Shown here: positions 33,964-42,461 of the stretch, one piece after another | How positions within the stretch are numbered: the stretch's first letter is position 1 | Layout of the letters: the number at the start of each line of letters is the position of its first letter | NCBI RefSeq assembly: GCF_008087665.1 | Contig: NZ_CP042912.1 | Coordinates: forward strand, 2,852,001 to 2,916,000 | Direction of reading: 5' to 3' | DNA length: 64,000 bases | Source of the DNA: Mariniblastus fucicola | GTDB taxonomy: Bacteria > Planctomycetota > Planctomycetia > Pirellulales > Pirellulaceae | Notes under the pieces: generated by a model | The model's database searches: none | The model's input: only the letters and a program-made list of their open reading frames with translations | What the model was told of the DNA's origin: nothing | Position numbers and translations under genes: made by a program

Positions 33964-35304
33964 CTACGTGCGTTGAGTCAGCACTTTCCAGATTTCCCGA
34001 ATTCCAGGTGGCTTGCCTCGCATCAACGTTCCTGCTCGAAATAACCTCGCGGCGATCTTGATCGCGAACCATGTTGAAACGGCCAGGATCAAAAATGAGA
34101 CCGCGGCTTCCCAAAGTGCGATGTCACCAGACCCCAGCCGCAGCGTCATCCCAATCGGAGAGAAAAACGGAATCATCGAAAGCACGCGTGGCACCATCGC
34201 GTTCGGATCGGAAATGAAAACCGTTGGCATCATCATCGGCACGCAAGCGCAAATGATCACGGCGGCCGAAAGCTGTTGGCAGTCCTTGTAAGTCGAACCC
34301 AACGATCCCATGCCGGCCAACAGGCTCCCGTAGAACAAAAATCCCATCACCATGAAAACGCCGCTGATCAAGAGTTGCAAGACATTGATGTCATAGTCCA
34401 CGAATTCGTTCATGACCGTTTGCAAGATGATCGGGATCACCGAGACCATCACCATCCAAATTGCGATCTGCAACAAGCCAGCACAAACGATGCCCAGAAC
34501 TTTGCCAAACAACAAATCGTCGGCCGACACCGAAGAGACGATGACTTCCATGACTTTGTTCTCTTTTTCTTCGGCGATGGAAGCCAACAAAGCACTTGCG
34601 TTCATCATCAACGCCAATACCAGCAAGCCCGCGACCGCAAGTGGAATGCCCATCGACAAGCCCTTGCTCAGCAAGTTCACTTCTTCAAATTTGCCCTCGC
34701 TGTTGATTTCAAACTTCGTCGCCTGGGCGAAGTTGCGGATTCGTTCAACTTCGTTTTCGGTCAGTTCGGTCTTCTTGAGAATCTCGTGACGAATCATTTT
34801 CGAAAGCCAACCGGTCTTCATGGACGAGCCGAACAGATCGCTGCGCCGAGTGTAAACTTCGACTTGGCCAGATTCGATGTAGTCCGGCGGAATCACAACA
34901 ATGGCTTTCCATGACTCATCTTCCAATTCCGCACGGCCAGCATCGACGCTGTCGAGCAAAACGACTTTCTGTTCGAAAAAGCGATTGATGTCCGTGTCGC
35001 CGGTAAGCTTTTTCAGCTCTTCAGGAACATCATTCGATGCGTCGTCAGTTTGCTGAATCTCAAACACTTCACCTGGGACCGCGTCGGCAAGCGGAGCACC
35101 TTCCGCTGTCAAGATTCCTGATTGATCGATCAGCCCCGTCGGTTTGCTCATTCGGCTGATCTCGCCGGGAACTGTCATGGCGATAATCAGCGTGATGATT
35201 CCGAGGTAGCCCAACGCTAACAGGGGCATTCCAAGCGTCACCAAATAATAGGACTTCTTGCGAACCGTAAACCAGAACTCATGCCAGGCAACTGTGCCAA
35301 TCAT
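33964..35304 (-). CDS. ABC-2 type transporter permease (NatB-like)
   Basis: 446 residues. One membrane helix lies near the N-terminus (SYYLVTLGMPLLALGYLGIITLIIAM), then a periplasmic domain of about 170 residues, then five or six helices (ALLVLALMMNASALLASIAEEKENKVMEVIVSS, QIAIWMVMVSVIPIIL, VSFLILAVSTWFAIKIAARLF). The motif EEKENKVMEVIVSSVSADDLLFGK is typical of NatB/YhaP-type permeases. It works with the ATPase encoded just upstream: the two genes overlap by four bases (ATGA), which indicates translational coupling. The substrate is unknown; sodium or drug/lipid export is the usual guess for this family. The start ATG is at 35304. Confidence 0.88.
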   Translation of the reverse strand: MIGTVAWHEFWFTVRKKSYYLVTLGMPLLALGYLGIITLIIAMTVPGEISRMSKPTGLIDQSGILTAEGAPLADAVPGEVFEIQQTDDASNDVPEELKKLTGDTDINRFFEQKVVLLDSVDAGRAELEDESWKAIVVIPPDYIESGQVEVYTRRSDLFGSSMKTGWLSKMIRHEILKKTELTENEVERIRNFAQATKFEINSEGKFEEVNLLSKGLSMGIPLAVAGLLVLALMMNASALLASIAEEKENKVMEVIVSSVSADDLLFGKVLGIVCAGLLQIAIWMVMVSVIPIILQTVMNEFVDYDINVLQLLISGVFMVMGFLFYGSLLAGMGSLGSTYKDCQQLSAAVIICACVPMMMPTVFISDPNAMVPRVLSMIPFFSPIGMTLRLGSGDIALWEAAVSFLILAVSTWFAIKIAARLFRAGTLMRGKPPGIREIWKVLTQRT

Positions 35305-36245
35305 GTCGTTACTCCTGCAGCAGTCGCCTTGTATTCCGGAGCCTTGCCAACGACTTCGACGAAAATGTCTTCGATCGGCATACGGGCTTCTTCGAACCGG
35401 CGGAAATTTCTTTTGCCGGCGGCCAACTCCTGCATCAGATCATGCATCGATCGTCCATTTTTGAGTTTAATGCACTGGCCTTGAGCCGACCGCGTGATCG
35501 ATTCGATGCAGTCCAGCCCGCCGGTTTCCGCGTCGTGATCCATCAGGACTTCGTATCGAGTATAGGACTTGCGGATTTCGTCCAACGACCCGTAAAGCAC
35601 TTGCTTGCCGTCATTGATCATGAAGATCCGATCGCAGAGTGCTTCGACTTCCGCCATCATGTGCGTCGAAAGGAACACAAGCTTTCCCGCCGCACGCAAA
35701 TCGAGAATCGTCTCTCGAATCAATCGCGTATTGACCGGATCGAGACCCGAAAACGGTTCGTCCAGCACGACCAGATCCGGGTCATGCAGCACGCAGGAAG
35801 CAATCTGAATCTTCTGCCCCATGCCTTTGGACAGGTCGTGAATTTTCTTGTTTGCACAGTCCGCCAATTCGAATCGCTCGAGCAACTCCATGGCCTTGAT
35901 CCTGGCCGCCGCGCGATCGAAGCCTTTGAGCGCCGCGAAGTACAGCAGCACGTCCATGACTTTGCGTTTCTGGTACAGCCCGCGTTCTTCAGGGAGATAT
36001 CCGATCCTGCGTTTGAAGTCGATCGTTCGGTTCGCTGCCGGATCTCCGTTAAGCAAAATTTGCCCAGAGTCCGGCCGGATGATGTCCAGCATCATGCGAA
36101 TCATCGTCGTCTTGCCGGCTCCGTTGGGCCCGAGCAAACCAAAGATCTCGCCGCCGCCGGACTTCCACGAAACGTTGTCCACCGCGACCTTCTGGTTGGC
36201 TCCGCGGCCATAGGTCTTGCAGACGTTTTGCAGTTCGATTTCCAT
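35301..36245 (-). CDS. ABC transporter ATP-binding protein (NatA-like)
   Basis: 314 residues, cytoplasmic ATPase subunit. Walker A is GPNGAGKTT, the signature is LSKGMGQKIQIA, Walker B is DLVVLDEPFSGLDP, and the switch His is in FLSTHMMAEVEALC. A C-terminal extension of about 90 residues is usual for NatA/CcmA-type subunits; it ends in KNGRSMHDLMQELA and AATAAG-type sequence. It pairs with the NatB-like permease whose start codon overlaps this stop. The start is ATG 36245. Confidence 0.92.
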   Translation of the reverse strand: MEIELQNVCKTYGRGANQKVAVDNVSWKSGGGEIFGLLGPNGAGKTTMIRMMLDIIRPDSGQILLNGDPAANRTIDFKRRIGYLPEERGLYQKRKVMDVLLYFAALKGFDRAAARIKAMELLERFELADCANKKIHDLSKGMGQKIQIASCVLHDPDLVVLDEPFSGLDPVNTRLIRETILDLRAAGKLVFLSTHMMAEVEALCDRIFMINDGKQVLYGSLDEIRKSYTRYEVLMDHDAETGGLDCIESITRSAQGQCIKLKNGRSMHDLMQELAAGKRNFRRFEEARMPIEDIFVEVVGKAPEYKATAAGVTT

Positions 36246-36464
36246 TCAGGTCCCGTTCGCGTTTCAAGTTGCGAATGACTTACGCGTCCTTCGTGCCAAG
36301 GTTTCAAAAATTGGACTTCACTCGACAGGATAACAGATGCAACAGGCATCGGGTTGCGGCCAGTCACTTGAGTCGCATCGGACCGAGTCGACTCTCCGGT
36401 CTGTGGTGGCGAGCTTCAACTCACGTCATCGTCCCGATTAGATCTACGCTGCTTCGCTGATAAA

Positions 36465-38150
36465 TCAAATCCAGAAGCTGAAGTAACCATAGATCGCAAC
36501 GACCAGCCCAAGAACGATGGCGGTTGTGATCACATCGATCGTAGACCAGGAGTCTCGTACCATCATTTTGTCGATCGAGTACCACGTCAGTCCCTGCAGG
36601 TTCTCATCCTTCGGCGGCGAAGTCATATGTGAAACGAGCAAGACCATCACCACCGTGATCGCAAACAGGATCCCGGACGCATAGAGGAAATTGATATCCG
36701 CAATCGAATTCAAAATGTTCTGCGGCTCTGCACCCTCTTCGGTCGCGTAAAGCAACTCAATCGTCAGCTTGCCCATTCCCATGACAAACCCCGCCACCAA
36801 ACCAACGATGGCTCCTGGCGAATTGGTTCGCTGATAGAACAAGCCCAGCAGAAACACGGCCGTGATCGAAGGAGCGAGGTAGCCCTGCACGGACTGAAGG
36901 TAGCTGTACAGCCCCGAGTCTTCCGAAAGGCTTCGCAGAATCGGGATCCACAGAATGCCCAACACGACAACGATTGCCGTCGCGATTCGGCCAACGTTGA
37001 CCAGCTGAGCCTGAGACGTTTTTGGTCTGAGTTTTTGGTAGATGTCGATCGTGAACAGCGTCGCGCAAGAATTGAACAGCGACGAAAGCGAACTCATCAG
37101 AGCCGCCAACAAGCCGCCGATCACCAGCCCTCGCAAACCAATCGGCAACATCTCCGTCACCATCGTCGCGAACACTTTGTCGCCATCGATCGAACCGTCA
37201 CCGGTCACCGGAAGGTCAATCACTCCTTTCGCATCCAAAGCTGCCGCGATCATGCCCGGCACCAAAAAGATCATCACCGGCCAGACTTTCAGGAACGCGC
37301 CCCAAATCGTTCCCTGTCGGGCGACCGTCAGGTTCTTCGCCGCCAAAGTTCGCTGCACGATGTACTGATCGGTGCACCAATACCAAATGCCGATGATCGG
37401 CGAAGCCATCAAAATTCCCAGCCAGGGAAACTCGGGATCACTCAGCGGATGCCAGAGCGCGTATTCGGCTACGTTCGTTTTCGCAAAAGACTGAAGCTCG
37501 GCCCAACCGCTCAGATCACCGGTCGCACCAAGCTTTCCCAGCCCGATCCAGGTGATCAACGCGGACCCAATGATCAAGATGAAAGCCTGCGCCGTGTCGG
37601 TGAACAGCACCGCGCGAAAGCCGCCAAAGATCGTGTAAATTCCGGTCAGGATTACGGTCGTCAGTGCTCCAACCCAGAACGCGGCGGCCGGCGAGCCGAA
37701 AGTATTTGGCAGCAGCGTTTCAAAAACGATGGCTCCGGCGTAAACGTTCACGGAAACTTTCGTCAGCACGTAAGCTGCCAACGAAACCACGGACAAGATC
37801 CAGCGAGTCGCCGATCCAAATCGCTTTTCCAGAAACTCGGGCATCGTCGAAACGGTCGACGTGTAATAGAAGGGCACGAAGATCCATCCCAGCATGATCA
37901 GGATGTAGGCATGCAGTTCCCAGTGAGCCATCGTCATGCCTTGGGTCGCTCCGGATCCGGCGAGCCCGACAATATGTTCTGAGCCAACGTTGGACGCAAA
38001 CAGCGAGCATCCGATCACGAACCAGCCGACGTTTCGGCCAGCCAGAAAGTACTCGTCGGCACTATCCTGTTTCCGCGAAGTGAACCAAACGATCAGGATC
38101 AAGAGCACAAAATAGACAAGAACAATGGCCCAATCGATCGGTCCCAGCAT
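36465..38150 (-). CDS. Sodium:solute symporter (SSS/SLC5 family, SglT-like)
   Basis: 561 residues with about 14 membrane helices. The N-terminus reads DWAIVLVYFVLLILIVWFTSRK, then DEYFLAGRNVGWFVIGCSLFASNVGSEHIVGLAG, the conserved TM2 region of SSS transporters. GGFRAVLFTDTAQAFILI, FNSCATLFTIDIYQKLRP and NSPGAIVGLVAGFVMGMGKL are further family segments. Na+ drives uptake of a sugar or a related solute; the closest look is to the SGLT/sialic-acid-sugar branch. It stands alone. The start ATG 38150 is canonical. Confidence 0.92.
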   Translation of the reverse strand: MLGPIDWAIVLVYFVLLILIVWFTSRKQDSADEYFLAGRNVGWFVIGCSLFASNVGSEHIVGLAGSGATQGMTMAHWELHAYILIMLGWIFVPFYYTSTVSTMPEFLEKRFGSATRWILSVVSLAAYVLTKVSVNVYAGAIVFETLLPNTFGSPAAAFWVGALTTVILTGIYTIFGGFRAVLFTDTAQAFILIIGSALITWIGLGKLGATGDLSGWAELQSFAKTNVAEYALWHPLSDPEFPWLGILMASPIIGIWYWCTDQYIVQRTLAAKNLTVARQGTIWGAFLKVWPVMIFLVPGMIAAALDAKGVIDLPVTGDGSIDGDKVFATMVTEMLPIGLRGLVIGGLLAALMSSLSSLFNSCATLFTIDIYQKLRPKTSQAQLVNVGRIATAIVVVLGILWIPILRSLSEDSGLYSYLQSVQGYLAPSITAVFLLGLFYQRTNSPGAIVGLVAGFVMGMGKLTIELLYATEEGAEPQNILNSIADINFLYASGILFAITVVMVLLVSHMTSPPKDENLQGLTWYSIDKMMVRDSWSTIDVITTAIVLGLVVAIYGYFSFWI

Positions 38151-38472
38151 GTTTCTCTCCTAAAGCGATATTATCCGCCACAAAATGTCGCTTTGGTCGT
38201 GCTGTTTGTCAACCTGACGACGAACACGGCAATTGCTCACATGATTAAAGTCGTCCAGTTCTTAAGCGACACTGGTCGAACAAAGTCCCTGATTGTTGAA
38301 GTGTTCGCGATTGCAGAACGGTGATTTGGATGAGGACTTTCTCCGGACCAACAAAGCCCATACTGCTCAATGGACCCATGACAAATGTTCGATTAGCATT
38401 GGAGCTCGATGGGGAAACAACTCCGTTTCTCGACGTGATCCCTTCCTGTGCTCATTCCCTCAGTTTGTCGCC
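38151..38472. other. Divergent intergenic region between symporter and TPR genes
   Basis: 322 bp. The TPR protein's frame is open back to 38293, but the encoded sequence there is Cys- and Trp-containing with no homology-like features. No promoter, terminator or RNA gene was recognised. Confidence 0.4.
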
Positions 38473-40110
38473 ATGCTGGAACGTCTGCTATTCCTTCCGA
38501 TTTGGATTTCTTCCGTCTTTGTTGACCAGTTGGCCCGTCTGATGCGAAGTCTGGCAAGAATGTTTTTTGGGCTCTTCGATTCGGACGATGATCTTGATGA
38601 CGATACGGATCCACGGACGCGACGTAAGTCAAAGCGGCTGAAGCGAGGGATGCGTCGCTTGCGACCGTACTTCATCTGGGGTTTTGTGTTGCTGACATTG
38701 GTCGGGGCTGCAGGGCTTTTCCTGTTCCGTGCGAATCGCGGTTACAGCAAGCGACTGGCCGAACGTTATGAGCTGGCGTTGGCGGCTGCGATCGAATCCG
38801 GTGATGAACACGAAGCTGAATTGTTTCGGAGAAAGCTCAGCCAATTGGGCGTCAGCACAGATGCCGGCGAGTTCCGGACTGCGTTGGCTTTGGCTGAGAA
38901 AGGCGACGTTTCCGGTGCGTACGAAATGATGCAAACGATGGCGTCAGCCGATTCGCCCGGGTATCCGTGGGCTCACTTCTGGCAAGCCCAACAGTTGATC
39001 GACGGGAAACTGGATGTGCCGACAAACGAAGCTTTGCCGTTGGCTCTCAGACATTTGGAACAGGTCAAAACGCGATCCGGAAAACTGGCTCAAATCAACT
39101 ATCTCGAGGGGGTGGCCTACGTGAAGATGGGCCAAGTCGATGCGGCGGTTGATGCATTGGAGCAGGCGTCAGCAGAAGTTCCGGTTGCCAATGCTCTGCT
39201 GATGGAGTTGCGCCGTTCCAGTGGCGATGTTGAAAAAGCCAAATCCGATGCAAAGAAAATTCGAAAGTATCTGTCGGGCAAGAAGATTGACGGGGAGAAA
39301 TTGACGGATGTGGAGCTTCGTTGGCAAACGAGTGCGGCTCGATTGCTCGGCGACGTCGATGCGGAAACTGACGCGGTCCAGCAGTGGTATGAAGCCAATC
39401 CCGAAGATCCGAGAGCACGTTTCAACCAGGCGGTCATCCATTTGCGAACGGTGAATGCTTGGTTGGATGAAGTCGATGATCGCTGGTTGGTTGAAGATGC
39501 CAGGATTCCTGTGCAACAGTTGGTTGATGCGGCCCAGTTGATGCCCGTGGGGGATTACGATCGCGTGCGTGCGACGTTGGGCGAGATTTGGCAAAAGCGA
39601 AAATCTTCGACGACGGTGCAGTCGTACTACGATCGGCTGATGGGGTTTGATGACGCAAAGGATGCGGAAACTGCAGCCGCAGATGAATCGTCATTGCCAA
39701 TGTTGACTGGGAAAGCGATCGAGTTCTTTGGCACGTCGGCAGCGATGGAGGCCGATTGGCAAGCGGCAGACCGTTTGTTGGGCTTGGCGACGGAATCCGA
39801 TCCTGAGTGGAGCCATGCCTGGAACAATCGAGCGTTCGTTGTTGGCGAAGGGTTTCCGGATCGCCTTGAGGAGGCCGTTGGCTATGCCGATCGAGCGATT
39901 GAGCTTGAGCCCAACAACGCTGAGTTCCACGAGACTCGCGGCATGTTGAACATGAAGCTGCAGCGATGGGAGTCAGCCGTTTCCGATTTGGAAATCGCGG
40001 TCAATGGGTTGGTAGGGCAAAACAAGTCGATACATCGCGTTTTGTCCCAAGCCCATCGGCGAATGGGAAACGAAAACCTAGCCCAAACACACGAGAGGGC
40101 TTCAAAGTAA
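38473..40110 (+). CDS. Membrane-anchored TPR-repeat protein
   Basis: 545 residues from ATG 38473. An amphipathic N-terminus (LERLLFLPIWISSVFVDQLARLM), an acidic stretch (DSDDDLDDDTD) and a very basic stretch (RRKSKRLKRGMRRLRP) precede one membrane helix (about 67-86). The rest is helical with several TPR units: ALAAAIESGDEHEAELF, YLEGVAYVKMGQVDAAVDALEQA, WSHAWNNRAFVVGEGFPDRLEEAVGYADRAIELEPNNAEF and RGMLNMKLQRWESAVSDLEIAV. TPRs mediate protein-protein assembly; the partners are unknown. An upstream in-frame extension to 38293 was rejected because the predicted membrane-leading segment starts at 38473. Confidence 0.8.
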   Translation: MLERLLFLPIWISSVFVDQLARLMRSLARMFFGLFDSDDDLDDDTDPRTRRKSKRLKRGMRRLRPYFIWGFVLLTLVGAAGLFLFRANRGYSKRLAERYELALAAAIESGDEHEAELFRRKLSQLGVSTDAGEFRTALALAEKGDVSGAYEMMQTMASADSPGYPWAHFWQAQQLIDGKLDVPTNEALPLALRHLEQVKTRSGKLAQINYLEGVAYVKMGQVDAAVDALEQASAEVPVANALLMELRRSSGDVEKAKSDAKKIRKYLSGKKIDGEKLTDVELRWQTSAARLLGDVDAETDAVQQWYEANPEDPRARFNQAVIHLRTVNAWLDEVDDRWLVEDARIPVQQLVDAAQLMPVGDYDRVRATLGEIWQKRKSSTTVQSYYDRLMGFDDAKDAETAAADESSLPMLTGKAIEFFGTSAAMEADWQAADRLLGLATESDPEWSHAWNNRAFVVGEGFPDRLEEAVGYADRAIELEPNNAEFHETRGMLNMKLQRWESAVSDLEIAVNGLVGQNKSIHRVLSQAHRRMGNENLAQTHERASK

Positions 40111-40397
40111 GTTGAATGTGTGCCGACCATTCGACTTGTCGGCTGACGAAAACCGAAAGCGCATGTTTGGCGGTGACGCAAAAAACGGGGACATCCCTGG
40201 ACATCCCTTACTTTTTTAACAGCGCATTCTATCTTGTGCGAAACCACATGCCCTTTGTTGATGTCTTGGGGGGCGTAGTCGCCCCAAACAATCTTCATTA
40301 AATTTGAACACGATCGACCGTGCAGTTTGGCAACCGATCATTATAATTCAAACATATTACGGGGAGACCCATTGTCTATTAGCTCTGAGGACGACAC
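40111..40397. other. Intergenic region with a possible dispersed-repeat remnant
   Basis: 287 bp. It contains ACGGGGACATCCC-TGGACATCCC, with GGACATCCC twice, then CTTTTTTAACAGCGCATTCT, and a GC hairpin TTGGGGGGCG / CGCCCCAA (40266-40287). The wording resembles dispersed REP-like elements seen near Y1-type transposases in other genomes, but I cannot confirm it. Confidence 0.3.
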
Positions 40398-40959
40398 ATG
40401 ATAAGAATAGCGACGGTGACGGTAGCAGTTTTGGCAGTCTTAGGTCTGTTTTCTCAACGCACCGTAAGTGCGGGACTGAGTAACCCTGGGGATATTTCGA
40501 TTATTGGATTTCAATCCGATAACCCAGACTCTGTTTCTTTTGTTGTTTGGCAAGACGTGGCCATCGGCGACTCAATTGATTTCTGGGATCACGGACTTTA
40601 ATGACGACGGAACTTTTCGAACCAATGAAGGCTTGACGACTTGGACTGCAACCACGAATTTGGATGCTGGTTCGGTAGCTAGTTTTTCTTGGACGAGCGG
40701 ACCGGCATTGTCAACTAGCGGTGATCAAATTTTTGCTGGCGTCACATCAAGCACATCCAAATTTGAATCGGGGGCATACACTGGGACTGTCCTCTACGGT
40801 TTGAATTTCAACGGAAATGGTTGGAGTTCTGATGCTACTAATGCGAATAATTCTGCGGCTCCTGTTGTTGGGTTTTCACTCTCGTCTCACAGCGATAATG
40901 GGCGTTACGATGGATCTCGAACTGACATGTCGATCGACGAATTCAAGGCTTCAATCCAA

Positions 40960-40962
40960 GAC
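40960..40962. repeat. Left copy of the 3-bp target-site duplication
   Basis: GAC directly before the TG end of the element; the matching GAC is at 42248-42250. Three bases is the usual duplication for IS3-family transposition. Confidence 0.85.
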
Positions 40963-40991
40963 TGCGATAGCCCAAGACTGGCGGACTCCGG
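40963..40991 (+). repeat. Left terminal inverted repeat of the IS
   Basis: 29 bases starting TGCGATAGCCCAAGACTGGC; it differs from the right repeat at one base (T against C at position 17). Confidence 0.9.
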
Positions 40992-41024
40992 CGGAAGATA
41001 CGAGAATCCGCTTTGGAGGAAGCA

Positions 41025-41330
41025 ATGTCAAGCAATGGAAAACGCACACGCCGGACTTTTTCAGAAGAGTTCAAGCGTGATGCGGTCAATCTGATCGTCA
41101 GTGAGGGCTACTCGTTTCGAGCCGCCGCTGAAGCCGTCAATGTCAACGAGAACAGCCTTCGCAACTGGCATAGAAAGTATGCTCCGGAGCCTGAACCTTG
41201 CGGTCCCGAGGCATCGCTGCAACAGGTTCTTGAAGAGAACAAACGCCTTCGCAAGCAGCTGAAGCGTGCGGAACTGGAACGTGAAATCCTAAAAAAGGCG
41301 ACGGCGTACTTCGCGAAGGAGTCGCAGTGA
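41025..41330 (+). CDS. IS3-family transposase OrfA
   Basis: 101 residues. An N-terminal helix-turn-helix of the transposase_8 type (RRTFSEEFKRDAVNLIVSEGYSFRAAAEAVNVNENSLRNW) would bind the inverted repeats, and a C-terminal heptad region (LQQVLEENKRLRKQLKRAELEREILKKA) would dimerise. ATG 41025 has GGAGG six bases upstream. Its stop TGA overlaps the GTG of orfB, and the slippery run at 41291-41297 lies about 35 bases before the stop. Confidence 0.93.
   Translation: MSSNGKRTRRTFSEEFKRDAVNLIVSEGYSFRAAAEAVNVNENSLRNWHRKYAPEPEPCGPEASLQQVLEENKRLRKQLKRAELEREILKKATAYFAKESQ
41291..41297 (+). promoter_or_regulatory. Programmed -1 frameshift site of the IS
   Basis: AAAAAAG in the orfA frame, with the -1 frame open from here through orfB. 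Downstream, GCGAC (41299-41303) can pair with GTCGC (41321-41325) around an inner CTTCGCGAAG palindrome, giving the usual stimulatory stem. Slippage would make the OrfAB fusion transposase, as in IS150-type elements. Confidence 0.7.
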
Positions 41331-42211
41331 AGTACGCGTGGATCAAACAACATCGCGACCAGTATTCCATCACGCTGATGTGTGAAATCTTCGGTGTCAG
41401 CAAGAGCGGCTACTACGATTCGATTGATCGGCCCGAGAGTAAACGTGCGGTTCGTTCTCGCGCGATTCGCGAATCTGTGAAACAGGTCTACGAAGAATCA
41501 GGGCAGATCTACGGCAGCTACAAGATCGCTGAGGAACTTGCTAACGACGCTCAACTGGAAACGGCTTGTCGCAACACGGTAGCGACAGCCATGCGAGAAA
41601 TGGGGCTTAAAAGCTGTGTTTCGCGACAGTTCAAACCAACGACGACCAAGTCAGACCCTGACAAAAAGCCTGCTGAGAATCTTCTCTCCCAGGAGTTTGA
41701 TGCCGAGGCTCCGAATCGCAAGTGGGTGGCAGACATCACTTACTTGCCGACGGTCGGTGGTTGGGTTTACCTCGCAGTAGTGCTGGACCTGTTCAGCCGC
41801 AAAGTTGTCGGTTGGCAGATGAGCGATCGATTGACGACACCGATCGTTACCGAAGCCTTGAGGAAAGCGATTGAATCCAGACGGCCAGAGTCCGGAACGC
41901 TGCTTCATCACAGCGACCGAGGCTGTCAGTACACCAGCGACGCGTTTCAGGGAATTCTTCGCACGCTGAACATTCAGTGCTCGATGAGCCGAACAGGATG
42001 CTGTTACGACAATGCCGTCATGGAGCGCTTCTTCTGGTCGCTGAAGCACGAATGGACGAAGCATCGTCGCTACGGAAACCTTGAAGAGGCTCGCATCAGC
42101 GTCTTCAAATACATCGAGGCGTTTTACAACTCGAAGAGAATTCATCAAACTCTGGGATACCAGACGCCCGAAGAATTCGAAAGAAACTATCGTGCAGCTT
42201 TAGCTGCTTAA
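41327..42211 (+). CDS. IS3-family transposase OrfB (DDE integrase)
   Basis: 294 residues when read from GTG 41327; the functional enzyme is probably the OrfAB frameshift product. The catalytic triad is complete: Asp136 in WVADITYLP, Asp197 in HHSDRGCQYTS and Glu233 in YDNAVMERFF, with 35 residues between the last two, the DD(35)E spacing of the IS3/retroviral integrase fold. The N-terminal HTH_21-like segment (YGSYKIAEEL) and C-terminal RIHQTLGYQTPEEFE are typical. Reading is intact to a TAA eight bases before the right inverted repeat. Confidence 0.95.
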   Translation: MKYAWIKQHRDQYSITLMCEIFGVSKSGYYDSIDRPESKRAVRSRAIRESVKQVYEESGQIYGSYKIAEELANDAQLETACRNTVATAMREMGLKSCVSRQFKPTTTKSDPDKKPAENLLSQEFDAEAPNRKWVADITYLPTVGGWVYLAVVLDLFSRKVVGWQMSDRLTTPIVTEALRKAIESRRPESGTLLHHSDRGCQYTSDAFQGILRTLNIQCSMSRTGCCYDNAVMERFFWSLKHEWTKHRRYGNLEEARISVFKYIEAFYNSKRIHQTLGYQTPEEFERNYRAALAA

Positions 42212-42218
42212 CATGAAA

Positions 42219-42247
42219 CCGGAGTCCGCCGGTCTTGGGCTATCGCA
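42219..42247 (-). repeat. Right terminal inverted repeat of the IS
   Basis: The reverse complement matches the left repeat at 28 of 29 positions; the element ends in CA and is followed by the GAC duplication. Confidence 0.9.
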
Positions 42248-42250
42248 GAC
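42248..42250. repeat. Right copy of the 3-bp target-site duplication
   Basis: GAC directly after the CA end of the element, matching 40960-40962. Confidence 0.85.
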
Positions 42251-42421
42251 GTTGATAATTGGATCACTAGTAACTCCTCCCAAGGAGCATACGACTCTAC
42301 GAGTTTTTCCATTAGCGCTGTTCCTGAACCTTCTTCCCTCACATACGGCTTGATTTTCGCATTGACCATGTTTGGTCCGCGACGACGCAAGTAACTTTGA
42401 TTGACACAATTGTGTTTGCCT

Positions 42422-42449
42422 CGGCCCGTAATTTTGCGGGCCGTTTTTT
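42422..42449 (+). terminator. Rho-independent terminator of the PEP-CTERM pseudogene
   Basis: A 7-bp stem CGGCCCG / CGGGCCG with loop TAATTTTG, directly followed by six T residues. It lies 28 bp after the PEP-CTERM stop and 13 bp before the next start, so it separates the two transcripts. Confidence 0.9.
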
Positions 42450-42461
42450 GTTGGTGGATTG

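Larger units (their letters stand above)
40963..42247 (+). mobile_element. Complete IS3-family insertion sequence, 1285 bp
   Basis: Bounded by 29-bp terminal inverted repeats (28 of 29 matching) that begin TG and end CA, and flanked by a GAC direct repeat. It encodes OrfA (helix-turn-helix plus leucine-zipper-like helix) and OrfB (DDE integrase) in overlapping frames, with an AAAAAAG slippery site between them. Every part needed for transposition looks intact, and the near-identical ends suggest recent arrival. It lies within the PEP-CTERM pseudogene. Confidence 0.95.
40398..42394 (+). pseudogene. PEP-CTERM protein gene, frameshifted and split by an IS3-family insertion
   Basis: The first part encodes a signal peptide (TVTVAVLAVLGLFSQRTVSA) and a secreted domain. 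At about 40585-40592 the frame ends in DFWDHGL-stop, while the +1 frame continues ITDFNDDGTFRTNEG; deleting one G from the GGG run gives an unbroken DFWITDFNDDG. At 40962 an IS3-family element interrupts the gene after SIQD. Beyond the element, from 42251, the same frame continues VDNWITSN and ends in the PEP-CTERM signal VPEPSSLTYGLIFALTMFGPRRRK in outline. Removing the element and one GAC copy rejoins the frame exactly, giving 236 codons after also correcting the one-base shift. The C-terminal sorting signal is lost from any product, so the gene is almost certainly inactive. Confidence 0.88.

Noticed and set aside
35442-36278. 278-residue plus-strand open frame
   Set aside because: Antisense of the ABC ATPase, whose Walker motifs are intact on the minus strand.
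37035-37982. 315-residue plus-strand open frame
   Set aside because: Antisense of the sodium symporter, with Arg/Gln/His-rich sequence typical of a shadow.
40504-41094. A separate 196-residue gene running into the IS element
   Set aside because: It is the second frame of the frameshifted PEP-CTERM gene; its last 40 codons are IS sequence.
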